Below, in pieces: positions 1 to 6,814 of a stretch of DNA of 8,321 bases. The notes beneath the pieces are model-generated. The model did no database searches. It worked only from the letters and a program-made list of their open reading frames with translations, and had not been told where the DNA came from. The position numbers and the translations under genes were made by a program. Source of the DNA: an uncultured Lachnospiraceae bacterium (GTDB lineage Bacteria; Bacillota; Clostridia; Lachnospirales; Lachnospiraceae). Numbering within the stretch: the first letter of the stretch is position 1; the number at the start of each line of letters is the position of its first letter. The stretch spans positions 1 through 8,321 of the forward strand of contig CACZQX010000271.1 of the NCBI GenBank assembly GCA_902783445.1, read 5' to 3'.

Positions 1-1340
1 GCCGGTATTCTTCCGCCACGATCGACAAATGCCGAACAATCAAACTTGCTAACCGGCATAATTGGCGCGTAACCAAGAAGACCACCGAATTCCACGGTGT
101 CGCCCACTCCCTTGCCGATAACAGGAATAATACGGACAGCTGTTGTTTTCTGGTTAATCATACCGATTGCAGACTCATCGGCGATAATACCTGCGATAGT
201 TGTGGCCTTTGTATCTCCCGGAATGGCTATCATATCAAGACCTACAGAGCATACGCATGTCATAGCCTCGAGTTTTTCTATTGAAAGGGCACCTGCCTCA
301 ACAGAATCAATCATGCCCTGATCCTCACTAACCGGAATAAATGCACCGCTCAAACCGCCTACATAAGAAGATGCCATAACGCCACCTTTTTTAACCTGAT
401 CGTTTAAAAGAGCAAGTGCTGCGGTTGTTCCCGGAGCTCCTACATATTCAACACCGATTTCTTCAAGGATTTCGGCTATGGAATCACCTACAGCAGGTGT
501 AGGAGCAAGAGACAAATCGATGATTCCGAAAGGAACACCCAATTTTTCCGATGCTTCTTTTGCAACAAGCTGACCGACTCTTGTAATCTTAAATGCAGTC
601 TTTTTAATTGTTTCGCAAAGAACTTCGAAGCTTTTGCCACGAACCTTTTTAAGAGCACTGTTAACAACACCCGGTCCGCTTACGCCGACATTTATAATGC
701 AATCTGCTTCTGTTACGCCGTGGAATGCGCCTGCCATAAAAGGGTTATCATCCGGTGCATTGCAAAGCACAACAAGTTTTGCGCAACCGATAGAATCATT
801 TTCTTTTGTAAGTTCTGCGGTTTCTTTAATAATATCACCCATAAGGCGAACAGCATCCATATCGATACCTGTCTTTGTAGAACCGATATTTACACTCGAA
901 CAAATAAAGTCAGTACTTGCAAGAGCCTTTGGAATTGAACGAATCATAAGTTCTTCAGCAGGTGTCATACCTTTTGAAACAACTGCGGAATAACCACCAA
1001 GAAAGTTAACTCTGCATTTCTTTGCAGCTTCATCCAAAATTTTTGCAACTTCAACATAATCATCTATCGTTTTGCAGGCATTGCCGCAAACAAGCGAAAT
1101 AGGCGTGATAGAAATTCTTTTGTTTACAATCGGAATACCGTATTTTTTCTCGATATTCTCACCTGTTTCCACAAGATTTTCAGCCTTACTTGTAATCTTA
1201 TTGTATATATTATTCTTTAATGTATCCAAATCATCGGCAACGCAATCAAGGAGAGATATTCCCATGGTAATTGTACGAACGTCCAAATTATCATGTTCAA
1301 CCATTTCATTGGTTTCATTTACTTCAAAATAGTTAATCAT
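1..1340 (-). CDS. UPF0210 / DUF711 (PFL-like) family protein, 3' end cut by window
   Basis: The reading frame gives 446 residues from an ATG at 1338-1340 and runs off the window edge. The last visible residues are RGGRIP followed by the start of an Ala codon. Family members are about 450 residues and end in a similar GGRIPAPI segment, so only a handful of residues are missing. Seen in the sequence: GVSGPGVV at 219-226, LSLAPTPAVGDS at 276-287, GAPGTTAALALL at 301-312 and LDMIAIPGDT at 368-377, all typical of UPF0210. There is no signal peptide or membrane segment, so it is probably cytosolic. Known of the family: the fold is related to pyruvate formate-lyase and anaerobic ribonucleotide reductase, but the reaction is not established, and I see no clear glycyl-radical motif. 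An AAAAGGGA ribosome binding site lies 8 bases before the ATG. It follows the ACT-domain gene by 49 bases with no terminator between, so the two are probably co-transcribed. Family assignment is firm; function is unknown. Confidence 0.93.
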   Translation of the reverse strand, partial: MINYFEVNETNEMVEHDNLDVRTITMGISLLDCVADDLDTLKNNIYNKITSKAENLVETGENIEKKYGIPIVNKRISITPISLVCGNACKTIDDYVEVAKILDEAAKKCRVNFLGGYSAVVSKGMTPAEELMIRSIPKALASTDFICSSVNIGSTKTGIDMDAVRLMGDIIKETAELTKENDSIGCAKLVVLCNAPDDNPFMAGAFHGVTEADCIINVGVSGPGVVNSALKKVRGKSFEVLCETIKKTAFKITRVGQLVAKEASEKLGVPFGIIDLSLAPTPAVGDSIAEILEEIGVEYVGAPGTTAALALLNDQVKKGGVMASSYVGGLSGAFIPVSEDQGMIDSVEAGALSIEKLEAMTCVCSVGLDMIAIPGDTKATTIAGIIADESAIGMINQKTTAVRIIPVIGKGVGDTVEFGGLLGYAPIMPVSKFDCSAFVDRGGRIP

Positions 1341-1389
1341 TTTATTATTCCCTTTTAAATCAATAGTATTATAAAAATATTCTTTAAAA

Positions 1390-1662
1390 CTAAATTCGAT
1401 GCATTGCATCAAAGATTTCTTCGTTTTGAACTTTAATTTGAACACCGATTTTTTCACCGATTGTTGCCAACTCATCAGCGATATCGCCAACCGATTTGGA
1501 TACATTTGAAGTATCCGTAATCATCATCATGTTAAAATACCCCTGTACAATTGTCTGTGAAATATCAAGAATATTAATATTGTTATCAGCAAGATATGTG
1601 CAAACCTTTGCGATAATACCCACAGTGTCTTTACCTATAACAGTTATAATGGTTTTTCTCAT
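1390..1662 (-). CDS. Stand-alone ACT-domain protein (UPF0237)
   Basis: This 90-residue protein is essentially one ACT domain. The N-terminal strand (KTIITVIGKD, 3-12) leads into a Gly-containing turn and helix (GIIAKVCTYLADNNINILD, 15-33), followed by strands around 36-49 and a second helix at about 56-72, matching the beta-alpha-beta-beta-alpha-beta order. ACT domains usually bind small ligands, often amino acids, as dimers. No catalytic domain is attached, so a sensor or regulatory role is inferred. The ligand is unknown. The length fits UPF0237 proteins, which are about 90 residues. The start ATG at 1660-1662 has a strong GGAGG (1668-1672) 5 bases upstream. It is the first gene after the promoter at 1710-1738 and precedes the UPF0210 gene. 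That ACT/UPF0210 order is conserved elsewhere, for example in Streptococcus pneumoniae, which suggests the small protein acts on or with its neighbour. Confidence 0.93.
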   Translation of the reverse strand: MRKTIITVIGKDTVGIIAKVCTYLADNNINILDISQTIVQGYFNMMMITDTSNVSKSVGDIADELATIGEKIGVQIKVQNEEIFDAMHRI

Positions 1663-1709
1663 GTTTTCCTCCGTAATCTTTGTTAGACTTTAACCGCATT
1701 TTTTAAGTT

Positions 1710-1738
1710 ATCTTAATGTATTGTTAAATAATTGTCAA
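1710..1738 (-). promoter_or_regulatory. Sigma-A-type promoter for the ACT/UPF0210 operon
   Basis: Read on the minus strand, a perfect -35 box TTGACA (1733-1738) is followed by a 17-base spacer and TAAGAT (1710-1715, four of six matches to TATAAT). Transcription would start near 1703, giving a leader of about 40 bases before the ATG at 1662. The site lies in the 141-base gap between the ACT gene and the upstream hydrolase gene. The match is by eye only. Confidence 0.7.
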
Positions 1739-1783
1739 TTACTTAAATCGCTAAACAATCCTATTTTTATATTTCCAACACAA

Positions 1784-1820
1784 TAATATATTGGCTCATA
1801 ATTCTAATCCCAATATATTA
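1784..1820 (-). repeat. 11-bp inverted repeat straddling the hydrolase stop codon; possible weak terminator
   Basis: TAATATATTGG (1784-1794 on the plus strand) is perfectly complementary to CCAATATATTA (1810-1820), with a 15-base loop at 1795-1809. The TAG stop of the metallo-hydrolase gene (1804-1806) falls in the loop, and the proximal arm encodes its last residues. The stem is AT-rich, with only two G-C pairs at the loop end, and no proper T-run follows. It is therefore at best a weak terminator or a 3'-end stabilising hairpin. The repeat is certain; the role is not. Confidence 0.45.
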
Positions 1821-2595
1821 AAGTATGCGTATCATGAGATGCCGCAATAATAGGGAAATCGTTGCCGTTATATTTGTTTTTTGACATATCTATTTCGCAT
1901 TTAACTGCTTCTAAAGCCAGATTCACATAGTTATTTTGCTTGCTCAAATGCCCTAAAACTATCTTTTCCATATCATCATGCATTATTTCCGAAATAAGCC
2001 TGCCACTGCTTTCGTTGGACAAATGTCCTTTATTGCTCATTATTCTTCTTTTCAGATAATAAGGATAAGGCCCGGTTTCAAGCATTCTTATATCATGATT
2101 TGATTCTATTAAAAGTGATGTAAGACCTTTTAAATTACCGATAATATAATCATCATAGATTCCCAAATCGGTACAAACACCAAAAGCCTTGTTCTTGCAT
2201 TCAAGCCTAAAGGCAATCGGATTTGCTGCATCATGAGATACGGAAAAAGGATTTATCATCACATCCCCTATCTTAAATGCTTTATCCGGCGTTATTTCGA
2301 CAAACTCCGTTTCATCCTTAAAATCTTTTTTTCTTTTAATCTCTTCTATTGTTTCTTTTGTGGCATAAATAGGAATATGATCTTTGTTTTCAATAACCGA
2401 AAGTGCGCAAATATGATCGGAATGCTCATGAGATATTAAAATTGCATCTATCTCGGAAACATTACAATCAAATTTTTTCAGACCTTCATTAATACGTTTT
2501 TTTGAAATTCCCGCATCAATAAGTATATTTACACTACTTGTTTGGAACAAAGTACAATTACCGTCACTGCCACTTGAAATATTGGCAAAATTCAT
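1804..2595 (-). CDS. YycJ/WalJ-like metallo-beta-lactamase-fold hydrolase
   Basis: The 263-residue protein opens with the family's typical ISSGSDGNC segment (6-14). It carries the metal-binding HEHSDH at 56-61, a further His at 121 (SVSHDA), Asp143 (CTDLG), an ESNHD segment at 164-168, and later GHLSN (190-194) and GHLS (215-218). These are the usual two-metal ligand positions of the fold. Length matches YycJ/WalJ proteins (about 260 residues). Members are predicted single-domain hydrolases; in Bacillus the relative sits in the walRK locus, and a role in DNA repair or cell-wall signalling has been discussed but is not settled. That locus is not seen here. I chose the ATG at 2593-2595: it starts at the conserved N-terminus and has AAAGAGAG (2603-2610) 7 bases upstream. 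An in-frame ATG at 2623-2625 would add ten residues but has no ribosome binding site. It lies 42 bases after pepD and is probably co-transcribed with it. Confidence 0.9.
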   Translation of the reverse strand: MNFANISSGSDGNCTLFQTSSVNILIDAGISKKRINEGLKKFDCNVSEIDAILISHEHSDHICALSVIENKDHIPIYATKETIEEIKRKKDFKDETEFVEITPDKAFKIGDVMINPFSVSHDAANPIAFRLECKNKAFGVCTDLGIYDDYIIGNLKGLTSLLIESNHDIRMLETGPYPYYLKRRIMSNKGHLSNESSGRLISEIMHDDMEKIVLGHLSKQNNYVNLALEAVKCEIDMSKNKYNGNDFPIIAASHDTHTLIYWD

Positions 2596-2637
2596 TCGAA
2601 ATCTCTCTTTATTATCAATAATCATTTGGATAATGCT

Positions 2638-4134
2638 TTACTTGATTGATGAAACAGTCCGTTTAAGCAGATCGTACATTCTTGCGGTTGATTCAATATC
2701 AAGTCTTTCATTCGGTGTGTGAATATCCGGTATATTCGGTCCGTAGGACACAGCCGATTTAACATTTGTCTTGGAAAGAATGATTCCGCACTCAAGACCC
2801 GCATGAACAATATTTACAACAGGCTCTTTTCCCGTAAGTTCTTTGTAAACTTTTGTCATAATCGGTGCAATTTCATTTTCCGGATTGTATGTCCAAGCCG
2901 GATAATCTCCGGAATAAGAAATGCTTCCGCCCAAATCTTTAATAAGAATCTCCAAAACTTGTGCAAGTCTTTTCTTTTTTTCACCGTTGGAACTTCTGAC
3001 CAAATAGCAAAAACGAATATCGGATTCATTCATTCTGAGCATTCCCAGGTTAAGGGAAGTTTCAACTTTTTCTTTATCCGCCTGCTCAAAAGCTTGGACT
3101 CCCCAAGGAGCAAGCTTTAAGAATTTGATAAACTTTTCATTTGTCTCTTTTGATGTTGTTTTAAGCTTATTTATATCATCCGATGAGAAAATGCCCTCAA
3201 AACTTGAAACAGTTTCCTCGGATAGTTTGTTAAAACTTATTGAAAGCCCGGAATCGCTTTTATTGTATTCCAGCTTTAATTCCTTTTCCATTTCGGATAT
3301 TTTATTTTTAATTTTATTTTCATCCGAAGACTTAATACTTATAATGCTTTCGCATTTTGCGCAAATGGCATTATCCATTTTGCCGCCGTATATATATTTT
3401 AGTCTGATATCAAAATCATTTGATAATTCATCCAAAACTATAGCCAACAAGTTATTGGCATTGGCTCTTTGTTTATCAATCTCAATTCCGGAATGACCGC
3501 CTTTAAGTCCTGATATAACAAGGCTGTAATCTTCTCCCGCAAATTCTTCATCATGTTCTACGGGAAGGCTTAAATCCGCTTTCACGCCACCCGCGCAACC
3601 AAGAGTAAACTCTCCTTCGATTTCGGAATCTATATTGATTAAAATCTCGCCTTTAAGCATTGATAAATCGGCTTTTGTGGCACCAATCATTCCTATTTCT
3701 TCATCTACCGTAAGAAGAATTTCAAGAGCCGGATGGGGAATGTCTTCTTCCAATAACGCAAGTGCATAAACAGCACCGCTTCCGTCGTCTCCCCCAAGTG
3801 TGGTTCCGTTGGCTTTTATGTAATTTCCCTCAATTCTAACTTCCAAAGGATCGGTCTCAAATACATGATTGCTTGAAGAAATCTTATCCGGAACCATATC
3901 AATATGGCCTTGAACAATAACCGTTTTCGCATTTTCATATCCGGCCGTGGCATCCTTAAAAATAATAACATTTCCATATTCATCTTGAATGTATTTAAGG
4001 CCGAGATTTTTTGCGAAATTTACGCAATAATCGCTGATTGCCTTTGTATGTCCCGATGGATGGGGAATGTTACAAATATCTTCAAATATTCTAAATACGT
4101 TTTCCGGTTTTAAATTCTTTAATACTCTTTCCAT
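2638..4134 (-). CDS. pepD: Cytosolic beta-alanyl/aminoacyl-histidine dipeptidase (M20C family)
   Basis: This 498-residue zinc enzyme should hydrolyse Xaa-His and other unspecific dipeptides in the cytosol, recycling amino acids from peptides. The M20 signature is complete: GHIDMVPDK (76-84) supplies metal ligand His77 and catalytic-site Asp79; TLGGDDGSG (112-120) gives bridging Asp116; TVDEE (142-146) gives the general-base and ligand Glu pair 145/146; NIDSE (167-171) gives Asp169. Near the C-terminus, HAGLECG (444-450) is a conserved family segment and DIHTPNE (470-476) carries the final metal-binding His472. These match the residue roles known for Escherichia coli and Vibrio PepD, which are about 485-490 residues. 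The inserted lid or dimerisation domain lies roughly at 185-400. There is no signal peptide. The ATG at 4132-4134 has AAAAGGTG (4141-4148) 6 bases upstream. The gene begins just after the terminator of the preceding operon, so it should have its own promoter, and it probably shares a transcript with the downstream hydrolase. Confidence 0.95.
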   Translation of the reverse strand: MERVLKNLKPENVFRIFEDICNIPHPSGHTKAISDYCVNFAKNLGLKYIQDEYGNVIIFKDATAGYENAKTVIVQGHIDMVPDKISSSNHVFETDPLEVRIEGNYIKANGTTLGGDDGSGAVYALALLEEDIPHPALEILLTVDEEIGMIGATKADLSMLKGEILINIDSEIEGEFTLGCAGGVKADLSLPVEHDEEFAGEDYSLVISGLKGGHSGIEIDKQRANANNLLAIVLDELSNDFDIRLKYIYGGKMDNAICAKCESIISIKSSDENKIKNKISEMEKELKLEYNKSDSGLSISFNKLSEETVSSFEGIFSSDDINKLKTTSKETNEKFIKFLKLAPWGVQAFEQADKEKVETSLNLGMLRMNESDIRFCYLVRSSNGEKKKRLAQVLEILIKDLGGSISYSGDYPAWTYNPENEIAPIMTKVYKELTGKEPVVNIVHAGLECGIILSKTNVKSAVSYGPNIPDIHTPNERLDIESTARMYDLLKRTVSSIK

Positions 4135-4156
4135 TTAAATCACCTTTTCGGGCTGT

Positions 4157-4186
4157 TTTATTCTTTGTTTGCCAAATAGCCGGCAA
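4157..4186 (-). promoter_or_regulatory. Possible weak promoter and small inverted repeat ahead of pepD
   Basis: A promoter is expected here because a terminator lies immediately upstream. The best candidate I can see on the minus strand is TTGCCG (4181-4186), an 18-base spacer and AATAAA (4157-4162), each a four-of-six match. The -35 box overlaps a short inverted repeat, TTGCC/GGCAA with an 8-base gap (4169-4186), which could be an operator or chance. Weak evidence. Confidence 0.28.
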
Positions 4187-4190
4187 TATT

Positions 4191-4214
4191 AAAAAGGGAT
4201 GTAAAACATCCCTT
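4191..4214 (-). terminator. Intrinsic terminator closing the ispH-rpsA-cheR-rsmD-coaD operon
   Basis: On the minus strand, AAGGGATGT and ACATCCCTT form a perfect 9-bp stem with a 3-base loop (stem arms 4206-4214 and 4194-4202). The stem runs directly into a T-tract (TTTTT counting the last two stem bases, then AATATT). It begins 5 bases after the stop codon of the coiled-coil gene. This is a standard Rho-independent terminator for leftward transcription; the other strand lacks a T-run. Confidence 0.87.
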
Positions 4215-4219
4215 AGTAA

Positions 4220-4909
4220 TTATTCCTCGTCAAGATTTACAGTGTAGTCTTCCAGCTCATCAGCAATGGCTTCGGCACTTACTTCCTCCACGCTCTCCTG
4301 TGTTTCTTGAGGTCCGATAAGTTGCTCTCTGTTTAATATAACTGTTTCCAATGTTTTTTCGAGACCTTCAACAACACTGTCATGACCGTTCTTTGTGGTT
4401 TTACTATATTCTTGATGATATGCGTTTGAAGCTTCAATCAAAGCAACGCTTCTTGCATTTGTGTCCTGTATTGTCTGTGTAAGAAGAGACTGAATACTTG
4501 CAAGCATACTATCAAGATATTCGCTTGCGGCTTCTTTATATGCATTGGCTTCGGCTACGGCATTGTTGATAATTTCTTCTGCCTTATCATTGGCATTTTT
4601 AATTACCTCATTAGCCTGAACATAAGCCTGCTGCATTATTTCATGTTCGCTTACAAGCGTAGTTGTTTTTTTATTTGCTTCCGCTATCATTGCTTCCGCT
4701 TTAAGCTTTGCATCTTTTAAAATAGCGTCTTTATTTTCAATAATTTTCTGGTATTTTTTTATTTCATCCGGAGTCTTAAGCTTCAATTCACTGAGAAGCT
4801 CATCCATTTCATCTTTATTGACAATTATCTTCGTGCTTGATAAAGGCTGAAACTTGCAATTATCAATATACTCCTCGATTTCAGAAATAATTTGTTCAAT
4901 CTTGCTCAT
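4220..4909 (-). CDS. Coiled-coil protein of unknown function encoded next to coaD
   Basis: The 229-residue protein has no catalytic motif, signal peptide or membrane segment. Residues 1-20 form a short amphipathic helix (KIEQIISEIEEYIDN). Next comes a conserved-looking stretch, IIVNKDEMDELLSELK (28-43), then TPDEI at 46-50. From about 50 to 165 it is one long, Ala/Glu/Lys-rich helix with heptad-like spacing, predicted to be a coiled coil. The C-terminus (200-229) is acidic and rich in Glu, probably disordered. Automated annotation often calls such proteins ATPase or ATP synthase subunit b/H-like, but that reflects helical composition rather than homology to a working ATPase. A DivIVA-like scaffold is another possibility. 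The ATG at 4907-4909 has GGAGA 6 bases upstream. It starts 21 bases after coaD and is the last gene before the terminator. I do not recognise a specific function. Confidence 0.85.
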   Translation of the reverse strand: MSKIEQIISEIEEYIDNCKFQPLSSTKIIVNKDEMDELLSELKLKTPDEIKKYQKIIENKDAILKDAKLKAEAMIAEANKKTTTLVSEHEIMQQAYVQANEVIKNANDKAEEIINNAVAEANAYKEAASEYLDSMLASIQSLLTQTIQDTNARSVALIEASNAYHQEYSKTTKNGHDSVVEGLEKTLETVILNREQLIGPQETQESVEEVSAEAIADELEDYTVNLDEE

Positions 4910-4930
4910 ACCATATCTCCATTTTTTATT

Positions 4931-5419
4931 TTAGTTGCTGCGCTCTTTAATTTTATCCAAAACTTTATCCTGAACGACTTTAGGAACAAATCTGGATATA
5001 TCGCCGTTAAATGCTGCAACTTCTCTGACAGTACTTGAACTTAAATAAGCAAACTCCAAATTAGTTGTCAAAAATACTGTATCCACATCACAATTAAGGA
5101 CTCTGTTTGTTTGCGACATTGAAAGTTCATATTCAAAGTCAGTAACGGCTCTGAGTCCTCTGACCATTACGGCTGCCTTGTTTTTCTTCGCAAAATCCAC
5201 CGATAGTCCATCAAAAATCTCAACAGAAACATTGTCAAGATGATCAGTGACTTTTCTTATCAAATCAGCTCTTTCTTCGGGTGAAAGAAGATGATTCTTT
5301 GATTTATTTTCGAGTACCCCTACAACCAGATGATCAAACATCCTTGAAGCACGCTCAATAATATCAACGTGACCAAAAGTTACCGGATCAAATGTTCCGG
5401 GATATACCGCTTTACTCAT
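4931..5419 (-). CDS. coaD: Phosphopantetheine adenylyltransferase (PPAT)
   Basis: CoaD transfers AMP from ATP to 4'-phosphopantetheine, giving dephospho-CoA, the penultimate step of coenzyme A synthesis in the cytosol. The 162-residue protein has the nucleotidyltransferase features in order: PGTFDPVTFGH at 7-17 with the TxGH-type signature and catalytic His17, VRGLRAVTDFEYE at 87-99, and SSSTVRE at 127-133, corresponding to the family's ISSTxVRE motif. Length matches typical PPATs (about 160). I chose the ATG at 5417-5419, because it gives the normal N-terminus (MSKAVYPGTF) and lies 4 bases after the rsmD stop. A TTG at 5429-5431 would add four residues and overlap rsmD but has no ribosome binding site. 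The Shine-Dalgarno signal of the ATG is also weak (AAGAAA), so translation is probably coupled to rsmD. The rsmD-coaD order is common in bacteria. Confidence 0.96.
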   Translation of the reverse strand: MSKAVYPGTFDPVTFGHVDIIERASRMFDHLVVGVLENKSKNHLLSPEERADLIRKVTDHLDNVSVEIFDGLSVDFAKKNKAAVMVRGLRAVTDFEYELSMSQTNRVLNCDVDTVFLTTNLEFAYLSSSTVREVAAFNGDISRFVPKVVQDKVLDKIKERSN

Positions 5420-5423
5420 TTTC

Positions 5424-5969
5424 TTAAGCAAGTCTAAGAAAAACGTGTTTGTTTGTCTTATACTTTTTCTCCTTTGTTATTTGATATCCGAGTTTTTCAA
5501 CAAATACAAAATCTCGATTCAAATCAGCCTCAAAAATTATCAGAGATTCTTCGTTTACGAGTTTGTTCTCTTTAAGCTTAAGCAAAATCTCATCTTCCGT
5601 TTCAAGCTTATAAGGTGGATCCATAAAAACAATATCATAGCAAGTCGTAAAAGAATCCAAAGCATAAGGTAATGATTTGGTAATAAGCTCCGCCTCATCT
5701 TCAAACTTCGTAGCCTTCAAATTGCTTTTAATACATTTTATGGCTTCAGCGGCATTTTCAACAAGTGTGGCGTGTTTTGCCCCTCTGCTCAATGCTTCTA
5801 TGGCAATAGCACCGCTTCCGCTGAATAAATCAAGAAACATCGCATCTATAATAATCGGATTTATCATATTAAACAATGTTTCTTTGATTCTGTCTGTGGT
5901 AGGTCTCGTTTCGAGGCCCTTAGTCGTTATTAAATTAATTCGTCTTGCTTTTCCCGCAATTACACGCAT
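5424..5969 (-). CDS. rsmD: 16S rRNA (guanine(966)-N2)-methyltransferase
   Basis: RsmD methylates N2 of G966 in 16S rRNA during assembly of the small ribosomal subunit, using S-adenosylmethionine. The 181-residue protein shows the family's N-terminus MRVIAGKARR, then TRPTTDRIKETLF (21-33), the SAM-binding motif I DLFSGSG (47-53), an acidic LVEN (69-72) after the second strand, and the amino-methyltransferase motif DPPY (117-120) preceded by DIVFM. Length is normal (about 180-190). The ATG at 5967-5969 matches the conserved start. Only a weak purine stretch (TTGAG) precedes it, 15 bases after the cheR stop, suggesting it is translated by coupling or re-initiation. It is followed directly by coaD, its usual partner. 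Confidence 0.95.
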   Translation of the reverse strand: MRVIAGKARRINLITTKGLETRPTTDRIKETLFNMINPIIIDAMFLDLFSGSGAIAIEALSRGAKHATLVENAAEAIKCIKSNLKATKFEDEAELITKSLPYALDSFTTCYDIVFMDPPYKLETEDEILLKLKENKLVNEESLIIFEADLNRDFVFVEKLGYQITKEKKYKTNKHVFLRLA

Positions 5970-5984
5970 TTAAATCTCAACCAA

Positions 5985-6761
5985 TTATTGAATTTTCTGA
6001 TAGAAGAATGATCTTTTCGAGTCATAGTTAAGAGTTTTGCACTGCATCATCTGCTCTGTACTTCCTACAAAAAGGATACCTTCTTTAACCAATGACTGAT
6101 TGAACTTTTTAAATATTTCATTCTTACATTCATCAGTGAAATATATCAAAACGTTTCTGCAAACAATCATATGGCAATCCTTCGGATACGGATCTTTCAA
6201 CAAGTCATGTTTCTTGAATTCAACACATTTTTTGACTTCATCACTGATTTTATAACTACTGTCGCCGATTTTTGTAAAATACTTATCAATGTATTTTTGC
6301 GGTAAACCGGCTACGCTCTTTTTATTATAAAGACCTGCCTGTGCCTTTGAGAGAACAACACTATCAATATCTGTTGCTATAATCTTTATATTTGCCATTG
6401 GAACGTAATCTGCCAAAACCATAACCAAAGTATATGGTTCATCACCTGTCGAACAGGCTGCACTCCAAATTTTAAGTCTGTTACCGAATTTTTTCATAAG
6501 CTCAGGTAACATTTCTTCTTCCAGGACTTTCCACTGAGGTGGGTTTCTATAAAACTCGGAAACGTTGATTGTAAGGAAGTTAACAAATTCTTCGAAGTAT
6601 TTTTTGTCAGATGAAAGTTTTTTTGAATATTCATCATACGAAGAAACCGAATGCTTTGCAATCAATGAATCAATTCTTCTTTTCATCTGTTTTTCTTTAT
6701 AAGCATCCAGATCAATTGTTGTTAACTTAAATACCTCTTTCTTAAACCCCGTCCAATCCAT
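5985..6761 (-). CDS. cheR: CheR-type chemoreceptor glutamate methyltransferase
   Basis: CheR adds methyl groups from S-adenosylmethionine to glutamates in the cytoplasmic part of chemoreceptors, setting adaptation in chemotaxis. The 258-residue protein has the N-terminal all-helical CheR domain (about 1-72, ending TINVSEFYRN, 64-73). The SAM-binding domain follows: WSAACSTGDEPYTL (99-112), ATDID (129-133), CRNVLIYF (201-208) and GSTEQ (233-237). Several motif positions differ from classic CheR: SAACSTGDEPY rather than SAGCSTGEEPY, FYRN rather than FFRD, and GSTE rather than GHSE. All the changes are conservative, so it is probably active. A very strong GGGAGGAG (6769-6776) lies 7 bases before the ATG at 6759-6761. 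No other chemotaxis gene is visible: it sits between rpsA and rsmD in a housekeeping operon. Its receptors must be encoded elsewhere. A non-chemotaxis target for the methyltransferase cannot be excluded. Confidence 0.93.
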   Translation of the reverse strand: MDWTGFKKEVFKLTTIDLDAYKEKQMKRRIDSLIAKHSVSSYDEYSKKLSSDKKYFEEFVNFLTINVSEFYRNPPQWKVLEEEMLPELMKKFGNRLKIWSAACSTGDEPYTLVMVLADYVPMANIKIIATDIDSVVLSKAQAGLYNKKSVAGLPQKYIDKYFTKIGDSSYKISDEVKKCVEFKKHDLLKDPYPKDCHMIVCRNVLIYFTDECKNEIFKKFNQSLVKEGILFVGSTEQMMQCKTLNYDSKRSFFYQKIQ

Positions 6762-6775
6762 TATGTATCTCCTCC

Positions 6776-6803
6776 CGAGTTATAACATATATTACTGAAC
6801 CCG
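6776..6803 (-). promoter_or_regulatory. Hairpin in the rpsA-cheR gap abutting the cheR ribosome binding site
   Basis: On the minus-strand transcript, CGGGUU (6798-6803) can pair with AACUCG (6776-6781), including one G-U pair. Between them UAAUAUAUGUUA is itself nearly self-complementary. The distal arm shares its last base with the cheR Shine-Dalgarno sequence GGGAGGAG (6769-6776). It has no T-run, so it is not a terminator. It could affect cheR translation or mark an RNA-processing site; chance folding is also possible. Confidence 0.35.
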
Positions 6804-6814
6804 TATTGTGCAAA

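Noticed and set aside
634..993. Plus-strand 119-codon open frame
   Set aside because: It lies fully antisense to the well-supported UPF0210 gene. Its translation is compositionally odd and matches no family I know.
1368..1373. Perfect TATAAT on the minus strand between the ACT and UPF0210 genes
   Set aside because: No acceptable -35 box occurs 16-18 bases upstream (the candidates read AATTTA or ATTTAG). In AT-rich DNA a lone hexamer is expected by chance.
1398..1410. GATGCA-T-TGCATC palindrome in the 3' end of the ACT gene
   Set aside because: A one-base loop cannot form a hairpin, and the bases are explained by the codons for the C-terminal residues. No sign of a repeated protein-binding site nearby.
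2719..3496. Two plus-strand open frames of 133 and 123 codons, back to back
   Set aside because: Both are antisense to pepD, which has all its metal ligands. They have no convincing ribosome binding sites or recognisable domains and are shadows of coding bias.
5677..5973. Plus-strand 98-codon open frame with hydrophobic stretches
   Set aside because: It is antisense to rsmD. The hydrophobic look comes from reading the complement of ordinary codons.
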